Positions 23,584 through 33,346 of a DNA stretch of 37,805 nucleotides are shown here, piece after piece. The DNA lies in the NCBI GenBank assembly GCA_018268515.1, contig JAFDWK010000061.1, positions 1-37,805 of the forward strand, given 5' to 3'. Made by a program: the position numbers and the translations under genes. Source of the stretch: Actinomycetota bacterium. GTDB taxonomy: Bacteria; Actinomycetota; Actinomycetes; Actinomycetales; Microbacteriaceae. The notes beneath the pieces are model-generated. The model saw only the letters and a list, made by a program, of their open reading frames with translations. It did not search any database and was not told where the DNA came from. Position 1 is the first letter of the stretch. Each line of letters opens with the position of its first letter.

Positions 23584-23589
23584 TAGGCT
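23584..23589 (+). promoter_or_regulatory. -10 box of pabC, leaderless type
   Basis: TAGGCT is six bases (CTGATC) before the ATG at 23596, with no ribosome site. Confidence 0.6.
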
Positions 23590-23595
23590 CTGATC

Positions 23596-24474
23596 ATGGA
23601 CCGCCGTTTCGCGCTGATGATCGAGCCCGCCGCCGACGTTCGGACCGACTATTCGGACACGTTCGCCATCGTGGACGCTTCGGCGCCCGCGCTCAGCGTC
23701 GGAGAGCTCAGCACGCAGCGCGGAGACGGCGTGTTCGAGTCGATCGGGGTCGTCGACACGCATGCGCAGGAGACCGAGCCCCACCTGCAGCGTCTGGCCC
23801 ACTCCGCGCGGCTGTGCGAGCTGCCCGAACCGAACCTCGCGCAGTGGCGGCAGGCGATCGGTGTCGCCGCGGCGCAGTGCGGACCGGGGGAGAGCGTGAT
23901 CAAGCTCATCCTCAGCCGCGGCGTCGACCACGGCCCTGCCCCGACCGCGTGGGTCACGGCGGCCCCCGCCCCGGACTTCTCCGCCGCGCGCACGTCCGGG
24001 ATCCGTGTCGTCACGCTCGACCGCGGCTACGACAGCGGTGCGGCCGAGCGCTCCCCGTGGCTGCTGCTCGGGGCGAAGACGCTCTCCTACGCGGTGAACA
24101 TGGCGGCCCTGCGCGAAGCGCACCGCCGCGGCGCCGACGACGCGATCTTCGTGACCACGGACGGCGTCGTGCTGGAGGCTCCCACGGCGTCGCTCATCCT
24201 GCGCTTCGGGGATCGCTTCGTCACGCCGGCGCCGCACGGGGGCATCCTGCAGGGCACGACGCAGATCAGCCTGTTCGCGCACCTCGTGCAGCAGGGCTTC
24301 GCCACCGAGTACGCCACCGTGCCGACCGCCGACCTCACCCGCGCGGACCAGGCGTGGCTGCTCTCCAGCGTGCGCCTGGCCGCCCCGATCACCGCGATCG
24401 ACGACGCGGCTCTCACTGTGGACCACGCGTTCACCGACGCCCTGAACGCCTACCTGCTCTCCCCGCGCGACTGA
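23596..24474 (+). CDS. pabC: Aminodeoxychorismate lyase (class IV aminotransferase fold)
   Basis: A PLP enzyme of 292 residues that would cleave 4-amino-4-deoxychorismate to p-aminobenzoate and pyruvate for folate synthesis. Fold-IV marks are RGDGVFESI, the catalytic Lys161 in LGAKTLSYAVNMAA, DDAIFVTTDGVVLEAPTAS, and GGILQGTTQ (PLP phosphate loop). Class IV enzymes also include branched-chain and D-amino-acid aminotransferases. The actinobacterial synteny with ygfZ and nitrobindin-like genes and the fused pabAB at the end of this window favour PabC. Confidence 0.87.
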   Translation: MDRRFALMIEPAADVRTDYSDTFAIVDASAPALSVGELSTQRGDGVFESIGVVDTHAQETEPHLQRLAHSARLCELPEPNLAQWRQAIGVAAAQCGPGESVIKLILSRGVDHGPAPTAWVTAAPAPDFSAARTSGIRVVTLDRGYDSGAAERSPWLLLGAKTLSYAVNMAALREAHRRGADDAIFVTTDGVVLEAPTASLILRFGDRFVTPAPHGGILQGTTQISLFAHLVQQGFATEYATVPTADLTRADQAWLLSSVRLAAPITAIDDAALTVDHAFTDALNAYLLSPRD

Positions 24475-24530
24475 GCCGGAGTGGATCCGGATCCGCTCCG
24501 GTGCGCCCTTGCCCGACCGGCAGCTCCCGC

Positions 24531-24595
24531 GAGACATCAGTTATGGCATGAGACACCATGCCATATGCGATGTCTCATGTAGGAAATGGTGTCTC
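24531..24595. repeat. Cluster of four inverted half-sites
   Basis: GAGACATC (24531-24538) and GAGACACC (24550-24557) are followed by their reverse complements GATGTCTC (24569-24576) and GGTGTCTC (24588-24595). The second and third also form CATGAGACA/TGTCTCATG (24547-24555/24571-24579). ATGGCAT (24543-24549) and ATGCCAT (24558-24564) make a further palindrome. Spacings of half-sites are regular (19 bp start to start). The segment is AT-richer than its surroundings and lies between two convergent genes, where no operator is expected. Confidence 0.8.
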
Positions 24596-24645
24596 GCCGA
24601 CGGGGCCGCCGCGCGCACGCGGATCCGAAGCCGCGCACACACGCA

Positions 24646-24679
24646 CGAGGGGCCCGGCGCCGCAGCGCCGAGCCCCTCG
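24646..24679. terminator. Terminator between pabC and pstB
   Basis: CGAGGGGCCCGGCGC (24646-24660) and GCGCCGAGCCCCTCG (24665-24679) pair with one mismatch around loop CGCA, 14 bp past the end of pstB on the minus strand. Confidence 0.75.
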
Positions 24680-24693
24680 CAGTGGATCCGGGA

Positions 24694-25473
24694 TCACCCG
24701 AAGCGGCCGGAGACGTAGTCCTCGGTCGCCTGCACGGACGGGGTGGTGAAGATCGTCGTGGTGTCGGCGTACTCGATGAGCTTGCCGGGCTTGCCGGTGC
24801 CGGCGATGTTGAAGAACGCGGTCTTGTCGCTCACGCGCGACGCCTGCTGCATGTTGTGCGTGACGATCACGATCGTGTACTGCTGCTTGAGCTCCTCGAT
24901 CAGCTCCTCGATCGCGTAGGTCGAGATCGGGTCGAGGGCCGAACAGGGCTCGTCCATCAGCAGCACGTCGGGGGCGACGGCGATCGCGCGCGCGATGCAC
25001 AGACGCTGCTGCTGTCCGCCGGAGAGGCCGGATCCGGGCTTGTCGAGGCGGTCCTTGACCTCGTTCCACAGGTTCGCGCCCTGCAGCGACTTCTCCACCA
25101 GTGCGTCGGCGTCGGACTTCGAGATGCGCTTGTTGTTCAAACGCACGCCGGCGAGCACGTTCTCCCGGATCGACATGGTCGGGAACGGGTTGGCGCGCTG
25201 GAACACCATGCCGACCTGACGGCGCACGGCCACGGGGTCGACGCCGGAGGCGTACAGGTCCTCGCCGTCCAGCAGCACCTCGCCCTGTACGCGGGCACCG
25301 GGGATGACCTCATGCATGCGGTTCAGGGTGCGCAGGAACGTGGACTTGCCGCAGCCGGACGGGCCGATGAACGCGGTCACGCTGCGCGGCTGGATCTCGA
25401 GGGAGACGCCCTCCACGGCGAGGAAGTCGCCGTAGTAGACGTTGAGGTCGTTGACTTCGATGCTCTTGGACAT
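24694..25473 (-). CDS. pstB: Phosphate ABC transporter ATP-binding protein
   Basis: The ATPase of the high-affinity phosphate importer, 259 residues. Walker A is GPSGCGKST (residues 37-45), Q-loop VFQRANPFP, signature LSGGQQQR, Walker [14 protein letters not shown], and switch His in THNMQQA. The NPFPMSI-type Q-loop and the [10 protein letters not shown] box are PstB-specific. It is last in pstSCAB. A GAAGGAAGACAG ribosome site precedes its ATG. The C-terminal [19 protein letters not shown] is family-typical. Confidence 0.98.
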   Translation of the reverse strand: MSKSIEVNDLNVYYGDFLAVEGVSLEIQPRSVTAFIGPSGCGKSTFLRTLNRMHEVIPGARVQGEVLLDGEDLYASGVDPVAVRRQVGMVFQRANPFPTMSIRENVLAGVRLNNKRISKSDADALVEKSLQGANLWNEVKDRLDKPGSGLSGGQQQRLCIARAIAVAPDVLLMDEPCSALDPISTYAIEELIEELKQQYTIVIVTHNMQQASRVSDKTAFFNIAGTGKPGKLIEYADTTTIFTTPSVQATEDYVSGRFG

Positions 25474-25507
25474 TCTGTCTTCCTTCAGACTGCGGGCACA
25501 GGGTGGC

Positions 25508-26611
25508 TCAGCGGCCGGTCTTGGGCGCGAACAGCTTCGCGACGAGTCGGGCGATCAGGTTCAGGACCATCACGATGATGATCAGGGTGAGCGCCGCGGC
25601 CCAGGCGCGCTCGATGTAGGCCTCCGGGGGGATGCCCTGGTAGGCGTACTGGGAGTAGACGAACACCGGGAGCGTCTGCATCCGGCCGCCGAACAGGTTG
25701 TAGTTCATCTGGTCGGTGAAGCCGGCGGTGATCAGCAGCGGCGCTGTCTCGCCGATGACCCGCGACACGGCGAGCATCACACCGGTGGTGATTCCGGCGA
25801 TCGAGGTGGGCAGCACGACCTTGGTGATCGTCAGCCAGCGCGGCACCCCGAGCGCGTAGGAGGCCTCGCGCAGGTCGTTCGGCACCAGGCGGAGCATCTC
25901 CTCGCTGGAGCGCACCACCACCGGGATCATCAGCACCGACAGGGCGACGGATCCGGCGAAGCCCATGCGCACGCCGGGCCCGAAGATCATCGCGAACAGG
26001 GCGTAGGCGAACAGACCCGCGACGATCGAGGGGATGCCGGTCATGACGTCGACGAGGAACGTGATGGCCCTCGACAGCTTGTTGCCGCGACCGTACTCGA
26101 CCAGGTAGACCGCCGTCATCACGCCGATCGGCACCGAGATCACCCCGGCCGCGAGCGTGACCAGCAGCGTGCCCATGATGGCGTGCAGCGCGCCACCGCC
26201 TTCGCCGAGCGTGCCCTTCATCGAGGAGTTGAAGAACAGCGGGTCGAAGCGGTGGACGCCGTCGGCGATCACGGTCACGGCGACGGAGATCAGCGGCACC
26301 AGCGCGATCGCGAAGGCGCAGGTGACGATGCCCGTGACGAGCCGGTCGAGGGCCTTCCGGCCGCCCTCCACGATCCGGGAGAGCACGTAGATCAGCACGA
26401 GGTAGACGATCGCGCCGACCACGAGGGTGCCGGCGATGTTGAATTCGCCGCGCTGGCTCATCGCGGTGAGCGCGAACGGCGTGGCGACGATCAGCAGCGA
26501 TGCCCCGAGCAGGGCCCAGGGCGCCCAGCTCGGCAGGCGTCCGGAGCTCAGCGAGGCCGTGGACCGGGTCGTGCCGGGCAGCTTCGGGGTCTGCGAGGTG
26601 ATGACGGCCAT
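25508..26611 (-). CDS. pstA: Phosphate ABC transporter permease PstA
   Basis: One of the two channel subunits, 367 residues. Beyond the usual six-helix core it has an N-terminal extension with two additional membrane segments (about 32-52 and 60-80), as in other Microbacteriaceae PstA proteins. The core shows [27 protein letters not shown] and the EAA loop [20 protein letters not shown], each shown here in part of a longer helix region. It starts one base after the pstC stop, so translation is coupled. Confidence 0.96.
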   Translation of the reverse strand: MAVITSQTPKLPGTTRSTASLSSGRLPSWAPWALLGASLLIVATPFALTAMSQRGEFNIAGTLVVGAIVYLVLIYVLSRIVEGGRKALDRLVTGIVTCAFAIALVPLISVAVTVIADGVHRFDPLFFNSSMKGTLGEGGGALHAIMGTLLVTLAAGVISVPIGVMTAVYLVEYGRGNKLSRAITFLVDVMTGIPSIVAGLFAYALFAMIFGPGVRMGFAGSVALSVLMIPVVVRSSEEMLRLVPNDLREASYALGVPRWLTITKVVLPTSIAGITTGVMLAVSRVIGETAPLLITAGFTDQMNYNLFGGRMQTLPVFVYSQYAYQGIPPEAYIERAWAAALTLIIIVMVLNLIARLVAKLFAPKTGR

Positions 26612-26612
26612 C

Positions 26613-27557
26613 TCAGTTGCCTCCCTGGATCCGGCGGCTGACCACCCAGCGGGCGATCGCGTTGACCGCGAAGGTGACGACGAACAGCACCAGGCCGGTG
26701 GCGATCAGCACGTTGATGTTGGTCTGGAAGGCTTCGGGGAACGTCAGCGCGATGTTCGCGGCGATCGTGGACGGGTTGGTCGAGGTGAACAGCTCCCAGG
26801 TGATCTTGCTGCTCACCGAGAGCACCATCGTCACGGCCATCGTCTCGCCGAGGGCGCGGCCGAGGCCGAGCATCGAGGCGGACACGATGCCCGAGCGACC
26901 GTAGGGGAGCACCGCCATGCGGATCATCTCCCACCGGGTGGCGCCGAGGGCGAGCGCCGCCTCCTCGTTCAGGCGGGGCGTCTGCAGGAAGATCTCGCGG
27001 CAGATCGCCGTGATGATCGGCACGACCATCACCGCGAGCACGATCGCCGCGGTGAGGATCGTGCGGCCGGTCTTGGACAGCTCGCCCGCGAACAGCGGGA
27101 ACCACCCGGCGTAGGTGTTCAGCCAGGCGTACACCGGCTGCACGGCCGGTGCCAGCACCGCGAAGCCCCACAGACCGAAGACGACCGAGGGCACCGCGGC
27201 GAGAAGATCGATGATGTAGCCCAGCAGCTGGGCGAGGCGCCGCGGCGCGTAGTGCGTGATGAACAGGGCGACGCCCAGGGAGAGCGGCACGCCGATCAGC
27301 ATCGCGAGGAAGGCGACCCAGACCGTTCCGAACAGCAGCGGTCCGACATACGCCCAGAAGTTGCTGGTGAGCAGCGATGCGCTCTTCGGATCGGCGCCGA
27401 AGGCGGGGATCGACTGCGCGATCAGGAAGATCGCGACCGCGGCGAGCGTGATCAGGATCATGGATCCGGCGGCGACCGCAGCGCCCGAGAACCAGATGTC
27501 ACCTGCCCGGCGCTTGGCGACGGTCGGCTTCGGGGCCGGCGCCGTGGTGGCTGTCAT
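26613..27557 (-). CDS. pstC: Phosphate ABC transporter permease PstC
   Basis: The second channel subunit, 314 residues with six predicted membrane segments. Landmarks are the FWAYVGPLLFGTVWVAFLA periplasmic-helix start, AAVPSVVFGLWGFAVLAP, the EAA loop EAALALGATRWEMIRMAVLP and GLGRALGETMAV. It begins 112 bp downstream of pstS, with a strong hairpin in the gap, and abuts pstA. Confidence 0.97.
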   Translation of the reverse strand: MTATTAPAPKPTVAKRRAGDIWFSGAAVAAGSMILITLAAVAIFLIAQSIPAFGADPKSASLLTSNFWAYVGPLLFGTVWVAFLAMLIGVPLSLGVALFITHYAPRRLAQLLGYIIDLLAAVPSVVFGLWGFAVLAPAVQPVYAWLNTYAGWFPLFAGELSKTGRTILTAAIVLAVMVVPIITAICREIFLQTPRLNEEAALALGATRWEMIRMAVLPYGRSGIVSASMLGLGRALGETMAVTMVLSVSSKITWELFTSTNPSTIAANIALTFPEAFQTNINVLIATGLVLFVVTFAVNAIARWVVSRRIQGGN

Positions 27558-27624
27558 GGGTGCTGCGTCCTATCGGGTGGGCACGTGGCGTGCGTGCAGG
27601 CGAGCGGGGAAGCGGGACGTGAGC

Positions 27625-27664
27625 AGGCGGCTCCCGGGACGTGATCGCGTCCCGGGAGCCGCCT
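27625..27664 (-). terminator. Intercistronic hairpin between pstS and pstC
   Basis: AGGCGGCTCCCGGGACG (27625-27641) and its exact complement (27648-27664) form a 17-bp stem with loop TGATCG, five bases after the pstS stop. No T-run follows. It probably acts as a partial terminator or a 3'-end stabiliser that keeps pstS mRNA more abundant than pstCAB mRNA. Confidence 0.75.
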
Positions 27665-27669
27665 GGAGG

Positions 27670-28779
27670 TCACTTGATCAGGTCGATCGCGGCCTGGGCC
27701 TTGGTACGCAGCTCGTCCGAGATCGGCGCGCTGCCGGCGTTGGTCGCGGCCTCCTTCTGGCCCTCGGCCGAGATGGCGGTCGAGAAGAACGACTTCACGA
27801 GCGCCGCGGTCTCCGGCTTCTCGTACTGCGTGCAGGCGATCAGGTAGCTGACCAGGAGCACGGGGTAGGCGCCCTTGGCGGTGGTGGTGCGGTCGACCTT
27901 GATCGCCAGGTCGCCGGCCGTGCGGCCGGAGTCGACCTTCGAGGCGTCGAGGGTCGCGGCGGCACCCGCGGCGGAGTGCTCGACCCACGCGTCGCCGACC
28001 TTGACCTTGACCGAGGAGAAGCCCTTGGCCTGCGAGGAGTCGATGTAGCCGATCAGGCCCTCGCCGCCCTGCACGGCCTTGACGACGCCCGAGGTCTTCT
28101 CGGCGGACTCGCCACCGAGGTCGGCCGGCCAGGTGTCGACCGAGCCGGCGGACCACACGTCGGGCGCGGTCTGGGCGAGGTAGTCGGTGAAGTTGGCGGT
28201 GGTGCCCGACTTGTCGGAGCGGTGCACCGGCGAGATCGTCTCGTCCGGCAGCGTCGCCTTCGGGTTGGTCGCGGCGATCGCCGGGTCGTTCCACTTGGTG
28301 ATCTTGCCCGCGAAGATGCCCGCGATGGTCTTCGGGTCGAGCTCGAGCGAGTCGACGCCCTTGAGGGTGAAGACGATGGCGATCGGCGACACGTAGGCCG
28401 GGATCTCGACGATGTCGGAGCCCTTGGCGCACGCGGCGAAGCCACCGGCCTGGATGTCGGCGGTCTTGAACGCCGAGTCGGAGCCGGCGAACTGCACGCC
28501 GCCCTGCTGGAAGGCCTGGCGACCCGCGCCGGATCCCTGCGGGTCGTAGTTGACCTGCGCGTCGGGGTTGGCGCCGGTGAAGATCTTGGTCCAGGACTGG
28601 ATCGCGACCTGCTGGGCGGAGGAACCCGAGCCGACCAGGCTGCCGGTGACGGGCGTGGCGGTCGAGGTGGCGGAAGCGGAGGAGTCGGGGGTGGCGCCTT
28701 CGTTCGCGGCGCAGCCGGCGAGGGAGAGTGCAGCGACAGCGCCGATGGCGCTGATGCGCGCGATGCGGGAGATCTTCAC
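27670..28779 (-). CDS. pstS: Phosphate-binding lipoprotein PstS
   Basis: The extracellular phosphate receptor of the Pst importer, 369 residues from GTG. The signal peptide ends in LSLAGC (lipobox Cys23), followed by a Ser/Thr/Ala-rich linker. Phosphate-contact segments are GSGSSAQQ, GSGAGRQAFQ and AGSDSAF, with HRSDKSGTTANFTDYL as the conserved central loop. GTG at 28779 is preferred over upstream starts because it places the basic n-region (KISRIAR) correctly. It is first in the pst operon, with a PHO-box-like site upstream. Confidence 0.97.
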   Translation of the reverse strand: MKISRIARISAIGAVAALSLAGCAANEGATPDSSASATSTATPVTGSLVGSGSSAQQVAIQSWTKIFTGANPDAQVNYDPQGSGAGRQAFQQGGVQFAGSDSAFKTADIQAGGFAACAKGSDIVEIPAYVSPIAIVFTLKGVDSLELDPKTIAGIFAGKITKWNDPAIAATNPKATLPDETISPVHRSDKSGTTANFTDYLAQTAPDVWSAGSVDTWPADLGGESAEKTSGVVKAVQGGEGLIGYIDSSQAKGFSSVKVKVGDAWVEHSAAGAAATLDASKVDSGRTAGDLAIKVDRTTTAKGAYPVLLVSYLIACTQYEKPETAALVKSFFSTAISAEGQKEAATNAGSAPISDELRTKAQAAIDLIK

Positions 28780-28835
28780 TGTGGATCCGTTCGATCGTGG
28801 TTGGGGTGACGGCCCGGTGCAGGGCACACACAGTG

Positions 28836-28841
28836 ACGTTA
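28836..28841 (-). promoter_or_regulatory. -10 box of pstS
   Basis: On the minus strand TAACGT lies just downstream of the PHO-box-like repeats and about 57 nt before the GTG. No good -35 exists, as expected if PhoP supplies contact with RNA polymerase. Confidence 0.55.
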
Positions 28842-28845
28842 GGGC

Positions 28846-28890
28846 GGGCGGTTAACGAGACTCGTCCCTGGGGGTAAACGGAAGGTGAAC
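28846..28890 (-). promoter_or_regulatory. PHO-box-like direct repeats upstream of pstS
   Basis: On the minus strand GTTCACCTTCC (28890-28880) is followed directly by GTTTACCCCCA (28879-28869) and, after 12 nt, GTTAACCGCCC (28856-28846). These match the 11-nt direct-repeat unit bound by PhoP in Streptomyces (GTTCA-CC type). Phosphate-starvation control of pstSCAB is the direct inference. Confidence 0.72.
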
Positions 28891-28975
28891 GGAACGCGGC
28901 GCGCTCCGCATCCGCGCGGCCGGTGCCGGAGCCGGTGCCTGAGCCGAAGACAGGGCGCTCAGCCGCCGGATCCGG

Positions 28976-29980
28976 TCAGATCTTGGGCAGATGCGTCTCG
29001 ATCGAGATGATCCCGGATCCGGGATTCGTCGCACTCAGGTGCACGACGCTGAACGCGCCCACCTCGAGTGCGGAGGCGCTGCCGAGGTAGGACCCGTGCA
29101 TCGTGCCGGTGGCCAGCGCGATCTCGCGCAGGATGTCCGGCAGCACCGGTCCGTGGCTGCACAGCACGGCGGAACTTCCGGAGCGCACGCGCTTGCCGAT
29201 GACGGTACGCGGATCCGACATCCCCTCGTCCCAGGAATCCTGGCTGAGCAGCTCGGTCTTGTGGATCTTGTGGCCGATCGCCTTCGCCAGCGGCTTCACG
29301 GTCTCCACGCAGCGGCGGGCATCGCTGGAGACGATCTTCTGCACCCCGAAGGCGCGCAGCGGGCCCACGATCGCGTTCGATTGCGCATGCCCGCGCGGCG
29401 TCAGCGGGCGGGAGGCGTCGGATCCGAGCCACACGCCGCGGTTCGCGGCTTTGGCGTGCCGCAGCACGATGAGCGGGAAGGTGCGCAGCGCCCCGTCGTC
29501 GACGAGCTTCGCGAACGCGTCCAGGATCTCCACGTCCACGGGATAGCTGAGCCGGGCGCGCGCCTTCTTCAGGCTCACCCACTCGATCGCCGCGATCTCG
29601 CGGTTGGGCACGAACACGGATGCGCGCACGGCGTCGTCCGTCGCCTCCGCGGCCCAGTAGTGCACGACCTTCTGCTTGCGGTTGGCCATCGTGTACCGGG
29701 ACACGCCCACCGGGGCGCCGAGCGAGACACGGATCCCGGTCTCCTCGAAGATCTCCCGCACGGCGGTCTCCGCGAGCATCTCGCCCGGATCCACCTTGCC
29801 CTTGGGTAGCGTCACGTCGCGGTACTTCGTGCGGTGGATCAGCAGGATCCGCAGCTTGTCCTCCACGATGCGCCAGACCAGGCCGCCCGCCGCATACACC
29901 GCGCGGTCGGGGCGGTCGGCGACGACCGTGATGCCCGTGGTGTCCGCGGTGGCGGCGGGCCCGGAGGGGCTGGAAGTCAT
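28976..29980 (-). CDS. mutT1: NUDIX hydrolase fused to a histidine phosphatase (MutT1-like)
   Basis: A 334-residue two-domain protein. The NUDIX domain (about 25-150) has the complete box [20 protein letters not shown] ending in TGI (residues 61-83). The C-terminal histidine phosphatase domain (about 168-330) starts LIVLRHAKA (Arg174, His175) and has [10 protein letters not shown] and CSHGPVLP with the second His. This architecture matches mycobacterial MutT1, which degrades 8-oxo-(d)GTP and diadenosine polyphosphates. The ATG overlaps the ppk stop (ATGA). In M. tuberculosis mutT1 also adjoins ppk, to my knowledge. Confidence 0.92.
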   Translation of the reverse strand: MTSSPSGPAATADTTGITVVADRPDRAVYAAGGLVWRIVEDKLRILLIHRTKYRDVTLPKGKVDPGEMLAETAVREIFEETGIRVSLGAPVGVSRYTMANRKQKVVHYWAAEATDDAVRASVFVPNREIAAIEWVSLKKARARLSYPVDVEILDAFAKLVDDGALRTFPLIVLRHAKAANRGVWLGSDASRPLTPRGHAQSNAIVGPLRAFGVQKIVSSDARRCVETVKPLAKAIGHKIHKTELLSQDSWDEGMSDPRTVIGKRVRSGSSAVLCSHGPVLPDILREIALATGTMHGSYLGSASALEVGAFSVVHLSATNPGSGIISIETHLPKI

Positions 29981-32142
29981 CGCACCGCCCTGGCCCGGCG
30001 GCGCTTCTGGATCTCGGACATGGTCCTATCCTGCAGGTCGATGAGCGGTACGCCAACCTCGGAGAAGGCGCGCCGGGTCCATTCGCCGTCCGCGCCGAGA
30101 TGCCAGGACGACGTCTCGGGGCTCAGTGCGCGGTCGAAGAACGCCAGCAGCTCCTCGACGTGGGCGGGGTCGGTGACCCGCACCAGCGCCTCGACGCGGC
30201 GGTCGAGGTTGCGGTGCATCATGTCGGCGCTGCCGATGTACACCTGCGGGTCGCCGTCGTTGTGGAACGCGAAGATGCGCGAGTGCTCGAGATAGCGGCC
30301 GAGGATCGAGCGCACCGTGATGTTGTCGGTGATGCCGGGCAGATCCGTGCGCAGGCTGCAGATGCCGCGCACCCACACCTCCACCGGGACGCCCGCCGCG
30401 CTCGCGCGGTACAGCGCATCGATGATCTGCTCGTCGACCATCGAGTTCACCTTGACCCGGATATGCGCGGGCTTTCCGTCCAGCGCGTTCTGCCGCTCCT
30501 TCTCGATCAGGCGCAGCAGCCCCTTGCGCAGATGCAACGGGGCGACCAGCAGGCGCTTGAACTTCTTCTCGATCGCGTAGCCGCTGAGCTCGTTGAACAG
30601 GCGATTGAGATCCTTGCCGACCTGCGGGTCGGCCGTGAACAGGCCGAAGTCCTCGTAGATGCGGCTGGTCTTCGGATTGTAGTTGCCGGTGCCGATGTGG
30701 CTGTAGCTGCGCAGCACGCCGTCCTCCTCGCGGATGACGTTGACGAGCTTGCAATGCGTCTTCAGCCCGACCAGGCCGTACACGACATGCACCCCGGCCT
30801 TCTCGAGCTTGCGCGCCCAGACGATGTTGTTCGCCTCGTCGAAGCGGGCCTTCACCTCGACCAGGGCGAGCACCTGCTTTCCGGACTCGGCGGCGTCGAT
30901 GAGCGCCTGCACGATCGGGCTGTCGCCCGAGGTGCGGTAGAGGGTCTGCTTGATGGCGAGCACATGCGGATCCCGTGCCGCCTGCTCGAGGAACGCCACG
31001 ACGCTGGTCGTGAACGACTCGTACGGGTGGTGTACGAGCACGTCGGCCTTGCGGATCGCTTTGAAGATGTCGATGCGCTCGTTCGCGCCCGGCTTGAACG
31101 CGACGGCGGTCGTGGGCAGGTGCGGGGTGTACCGCAGGTCGGGCCGATCGATCCGGCCCAGTCCGAACAGACCGCGCAGATCGAGCGGGCCGGGAAGCCG
31201 GTAGACCTCCTGATCGGTGATGTCGAGCTCGCTGATGAGCAGGTCGAGCGTCACGTCGTCCATGTCATCGGTGATCTCGAGCCGGATCGGCGGGCCGAAC
31301 CGGCGGCGCAGGAGCTCGGCCTCGAGCGCCTGGATGAGGTTCTCCGACTCGTCCTCCTCGATCTCCACGTCCTCATTGCGGGTGAGCCGGAACGCGTGGT
31401 GATCGAGTACCTCCATGCCGGGGAAGAGGTCGTCGAGGTGGTTGGCGATGAGCTCCTCGAGGCGGATGAAGCGCAGTTCGCCGTCCTCGGAGGGCACCTC
31501 GACGAAGCGCGGCAGCATCGGCGGCACCTTGAGACGCGCGAACTCCTGGCGGCCGGTGCGGGCATTGCGGATCCGGATCGCGAGGTTCAGCGACAGACCC
31601 GAGATGTACGGGAACGGGTGCGCGGGATCGACGGCGAGCGGCATCAGCACCGGGAAGACGTTGGTCTGGAAGTAGTCGGTCAGCTCGGCCTTGGCCTCAC
31701 CGTCCAGATCGTCCCAGTCCACGATCGCGATGCCCTCGGCCGCGAGGCTCGGCCGCACCAGCTCGGTCCAGGCCGCGGCGTGCCGCAGCTGCAGCCGGTG
31801 CGCCTCGGCGGAGATGTCGGCGAGCACGTCGGCGGGGGCGCGGCCGACGTTGGTCGGCACGGCGAGCCCGGTCACGATGCGGCGCTTGAGGCCGGCCACG
31901 CGCACCATGAAGAACTCGTCCAGGTTGCTGGCGAAGATCGCGAGGAAGTTCGCCCGCTCCAGCACCGGCAGGGTCTCGTCCTCGGCGAGCTCGAGCACGC
32001 GCTGGTTGAACGCCAGCCAGCTCAGCTCCCGGTCCAGATACCGGGTCTCCGGAAGAAGGGAATCGTCAGGCGCGACGAGTTCGTCGAAGTCGTCGTCCTC
32101 GGCGTCGCCGAGACCGGAATCTGCCAGTGCGGGATCGATCAT
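29977..32142 (-). CDS. ppk: Polyphosphate kinase 1
   Basis: Reversibly polymerises the gamma-phosphate of ATP into polyphosphate. It has 721 residues in the four-domain PPK1 layout: the N domain begins [20 protein letters not shown], the head domain follows, and the two PLD-like C domains carry the phosphorylated His482 in [19 protein letters not shown] and His620 in [20 protein letters not shown] and [14 protein letters not shown] are further signatures. The acidic 30-residue start is variable. Next to pst it ties phosphate uptake to storage. It is the first gene of a two-gene unit with mutT1. Confidence 0.98.
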   Translation of the reverse strand: MIDPALADSGLGDAEDDDFDELVAPDDSLLPETRYLDRELSWLAFNQRVLELAEDETLPVLERANFLAIFASNLDEFFMVRVAGLKRRIVTGLAVPTNVGRAPADVLADISAEAHRLQLRHAAAWTELVRPSLAAEGIAIVDWDDLDGEAKAELTDYFQTNVFPVLMPLAVDPAHPFPYISGLSLNLAIRIRNARTGRQEFARLKVPPMLPRFVEVPSEDGELRFIRLEELIANHLDDLFPGMEVLDHHAFRLTRNEDVEIEEDESENLIQALEAELLRRRFGPPIRLEITDDMDDVTLDLLISELDITDQEVYRLPGPLDLRGLFGLGRIDRPDLRYTPHLPTTAVAFKPGANERIDIFKAIRKADVLVHHPYESFTTSVVAFLEQAARDPHVLAIKQTLYRTSGDSPIVQALIDAAESGKQVLALVEVKARFDEANNIVWARKLEKAGVHVVYGLVGLKTHCKLVNVIREEDGVLRSYSHIGTGNYNPKTSRIYEDFGLFTADPQVGKDLNRLFNELSGYAIEKKFKRLLVAPLHLRKGLLRLIEKERQNALDGKPAHIRVKVNSMVDEQIIDALYRASAAGVPVEVWVRGICSLRTDLPGITDNITVRSILGRYLEHSRIFAFHNDGDPQVYIGSADMMHRNLDRRVEALVRVTDPAHVEELLAFFDRALSPETSSWHLGADGEWTRRAFSEVGVPLIDLQDRTMSEIQKRRRARAVR

Positions 32143-32208
32143 TCGCCCATCATTGCAGGATGACGTGGCCTGCAGGTGAACGCGGCCGGATCCGGATCCT
32201 TGCGACGT

Positions 32209-32901
32209 TCAGCGGGTGTCGGGGATGACCGGCCTGGTCTCGTCCTCGTCGACGTTGAAGCGGTAGCCCACATTGCGCACCGTGCCGATGATGTGCTCCT
32301 GGTCGCCGAGTTTGGCGCGCAGCCGCCGGACGTGCACATCGACGGTGCGGGTGCCGCCGAAGTAGTCGTAGCCCCACACCTCACTGAGCAGCTGCTCGCG
32401 GGTGAACACCCGCGACGGGTGCGTGGCGAGGAAATGCAGCAGCTGGAACTCCTTGTAGGTGAGATCGAGCGGGGATCCGCGCAGTTTCGCCGAGTAGGAC
32501 TGCTCGTCGATCGTGAGCCCCGAGGCCTGCACGCGGACGGGCTCGGTCGCGGGTTCCTCACGGGACAGCGCGAGCCGGATGCGGGCATCGATCTCCGCCG
32601 GGCCCGCCCCGGTGAGCAGCACGTCGTCGATGCGCCATTCGCCGTTCACGGCGCTCATGCCGCCCTCGGTGACCACGAGCAGCAAGGGGCCGCGCAGGCC
32701 CGTGGTGCGGATCAGCGTGCACAGCGACTTGGCGGCCACGAGGTCGGTGCGCGCATCGATGATCACCGCATCGGCATCGGGTGCGGTGACCAGTTCCGCG
32801 GGTTGTGCGGGGATCGTGCGGACGCGATGGCCGAGCAGCTCCAGGGCGGGCAGGACCGGCTCCCCGTCGGGAGACGACGTCAGCACCAGCAGTTGCGCCA
32901 C
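32209..32901 (-). CDS. glnR: GlnR-like orphan response regulator (OmpR family)
   Basis: A 230-residue regulator. The receiver-like domain starts [10 protein letters not shown] and contains [26 protein letters not shown] (Asp49), and [11 protein letters not shown] in place of the usual Lys-containing segment, the pattern of GlnR, which lacks a cognate kinase. The winged-helix domain has [46 protein letters not shown] and [11 protein letters not shown], each a close match to mycobacterial GlnR. GlnR controls nitrogen assimilation genes. GTG is the start, with AAAGGA upstream. In other actinobacteria mshD lies near glnR; it is not in this window. Confidence 0.88.
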   Translation of the reverse strand: MAQLLVLTSSPDGEPVLPALELLGHRVRTIPAQPAELVTAPDADAVIIDARTDLVAAKSLCTLIRTTGLRGPLLLVVTEGGMSAVNGEWRIDDVLLTGAGPAEIDARIRLALSREEPATEPVRVQASGLTIDEQSYSAKLRGSPLDLTYKEFQLLHFLATHPSRVFTREQLLSEVWGYDYFGGTRTVDVHVRRLRAKLGDQEHIIGTVRNVGYRFNVDEDETRPVIPDTR

Positions 32902-33032
32902 GTGGATCCTTTCCGGATCACACTCTACTCAGCCCACTTCAGCGCGCCCCGCCGTGCGTCGCTGCACGGCGCGATCGCCCGCGGCGTGCGGCGCCCCGGC
33001 GCATGCTGGAGGCGCCGGACGGACGGATGCGC

Positions 33033-33038
33033 GACAAT
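33033..33038 (+). promoter_or_regulatory. -10 box of the 33045 gene, leaderless type
   Basis: GACAAT is six bases (GGGCGC) before the ATG at 33045; there is no ribosome site. The first base departs from TAnnnT. Confidence 0.45.
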
Positions 33039-33044
33039 GGGCGC

Positions 33045-33335
33045 ATGGCAGATCCCGCCCTCGCTCCGCGCAGCCCCTTCGTGGGGCTCGTCGTCACCTG
33101 GGTCGCCGCCGCGATCGGCGCGATCCTGATCGGGCTCCTCGCACCCGGAAAGCTGCTGATGACCTGGTATGTGATCGGGTTCGGGATCTGCGTCCTGCTG
33201 TCCTTCACGGTGCAGCTGTTCCGCGGGGAGACCCGCGGCTACATCCTGCGCGTGTCCGCGGGCAGCCTCGGCGCCCTGCTCGTGATGGGCATCGTCTCGG
33301 CCGGGTTCGGCATCGCCTCCCTGTTCAGCGTCTGA
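33045..33335 (+). CDS. Small hypothetical membrane protein, three helices
   Basis: A 96-residue protein with three predicted membrane segments: FVGLVVTWVAAAIGAILIGL, TWYVIGFGICVLLSF and LGALLVMGIVSAGFGIASLF. The helix 2-3 loop has VQLFRGETRGYILR. It has no charged active-site pattern and I do not recognise the family. The frame is open further upstream, but the -10-like box and the natural N-terminus MADPALAPRSP support 33045. Confidence 0.8.
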   Translation: MADPALAPRSPFVGLVVTWVAAAIGAILIGLLAPGKLLMTWYVIGFGICVLLSFTVQLFRGETRGYILRVSAGSLGALLVMGIVSAGFGIASLFSV

Positions 33336-33346
33336 GGCTCGGCCCT

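Noticed and set aside
24558-24749. A 63-codon frame starting inside the half-site cluster
   Set aside because: It runs through the terminator hairpin and the end of pstB, with Arg/Pro-rich shadow composition.
30100-32163. A 687-codon plus-strand open frame opposite ppk
   Set aside because: It mirrors ppk; the ppk catalytic motifs on the minus strand are decisive.
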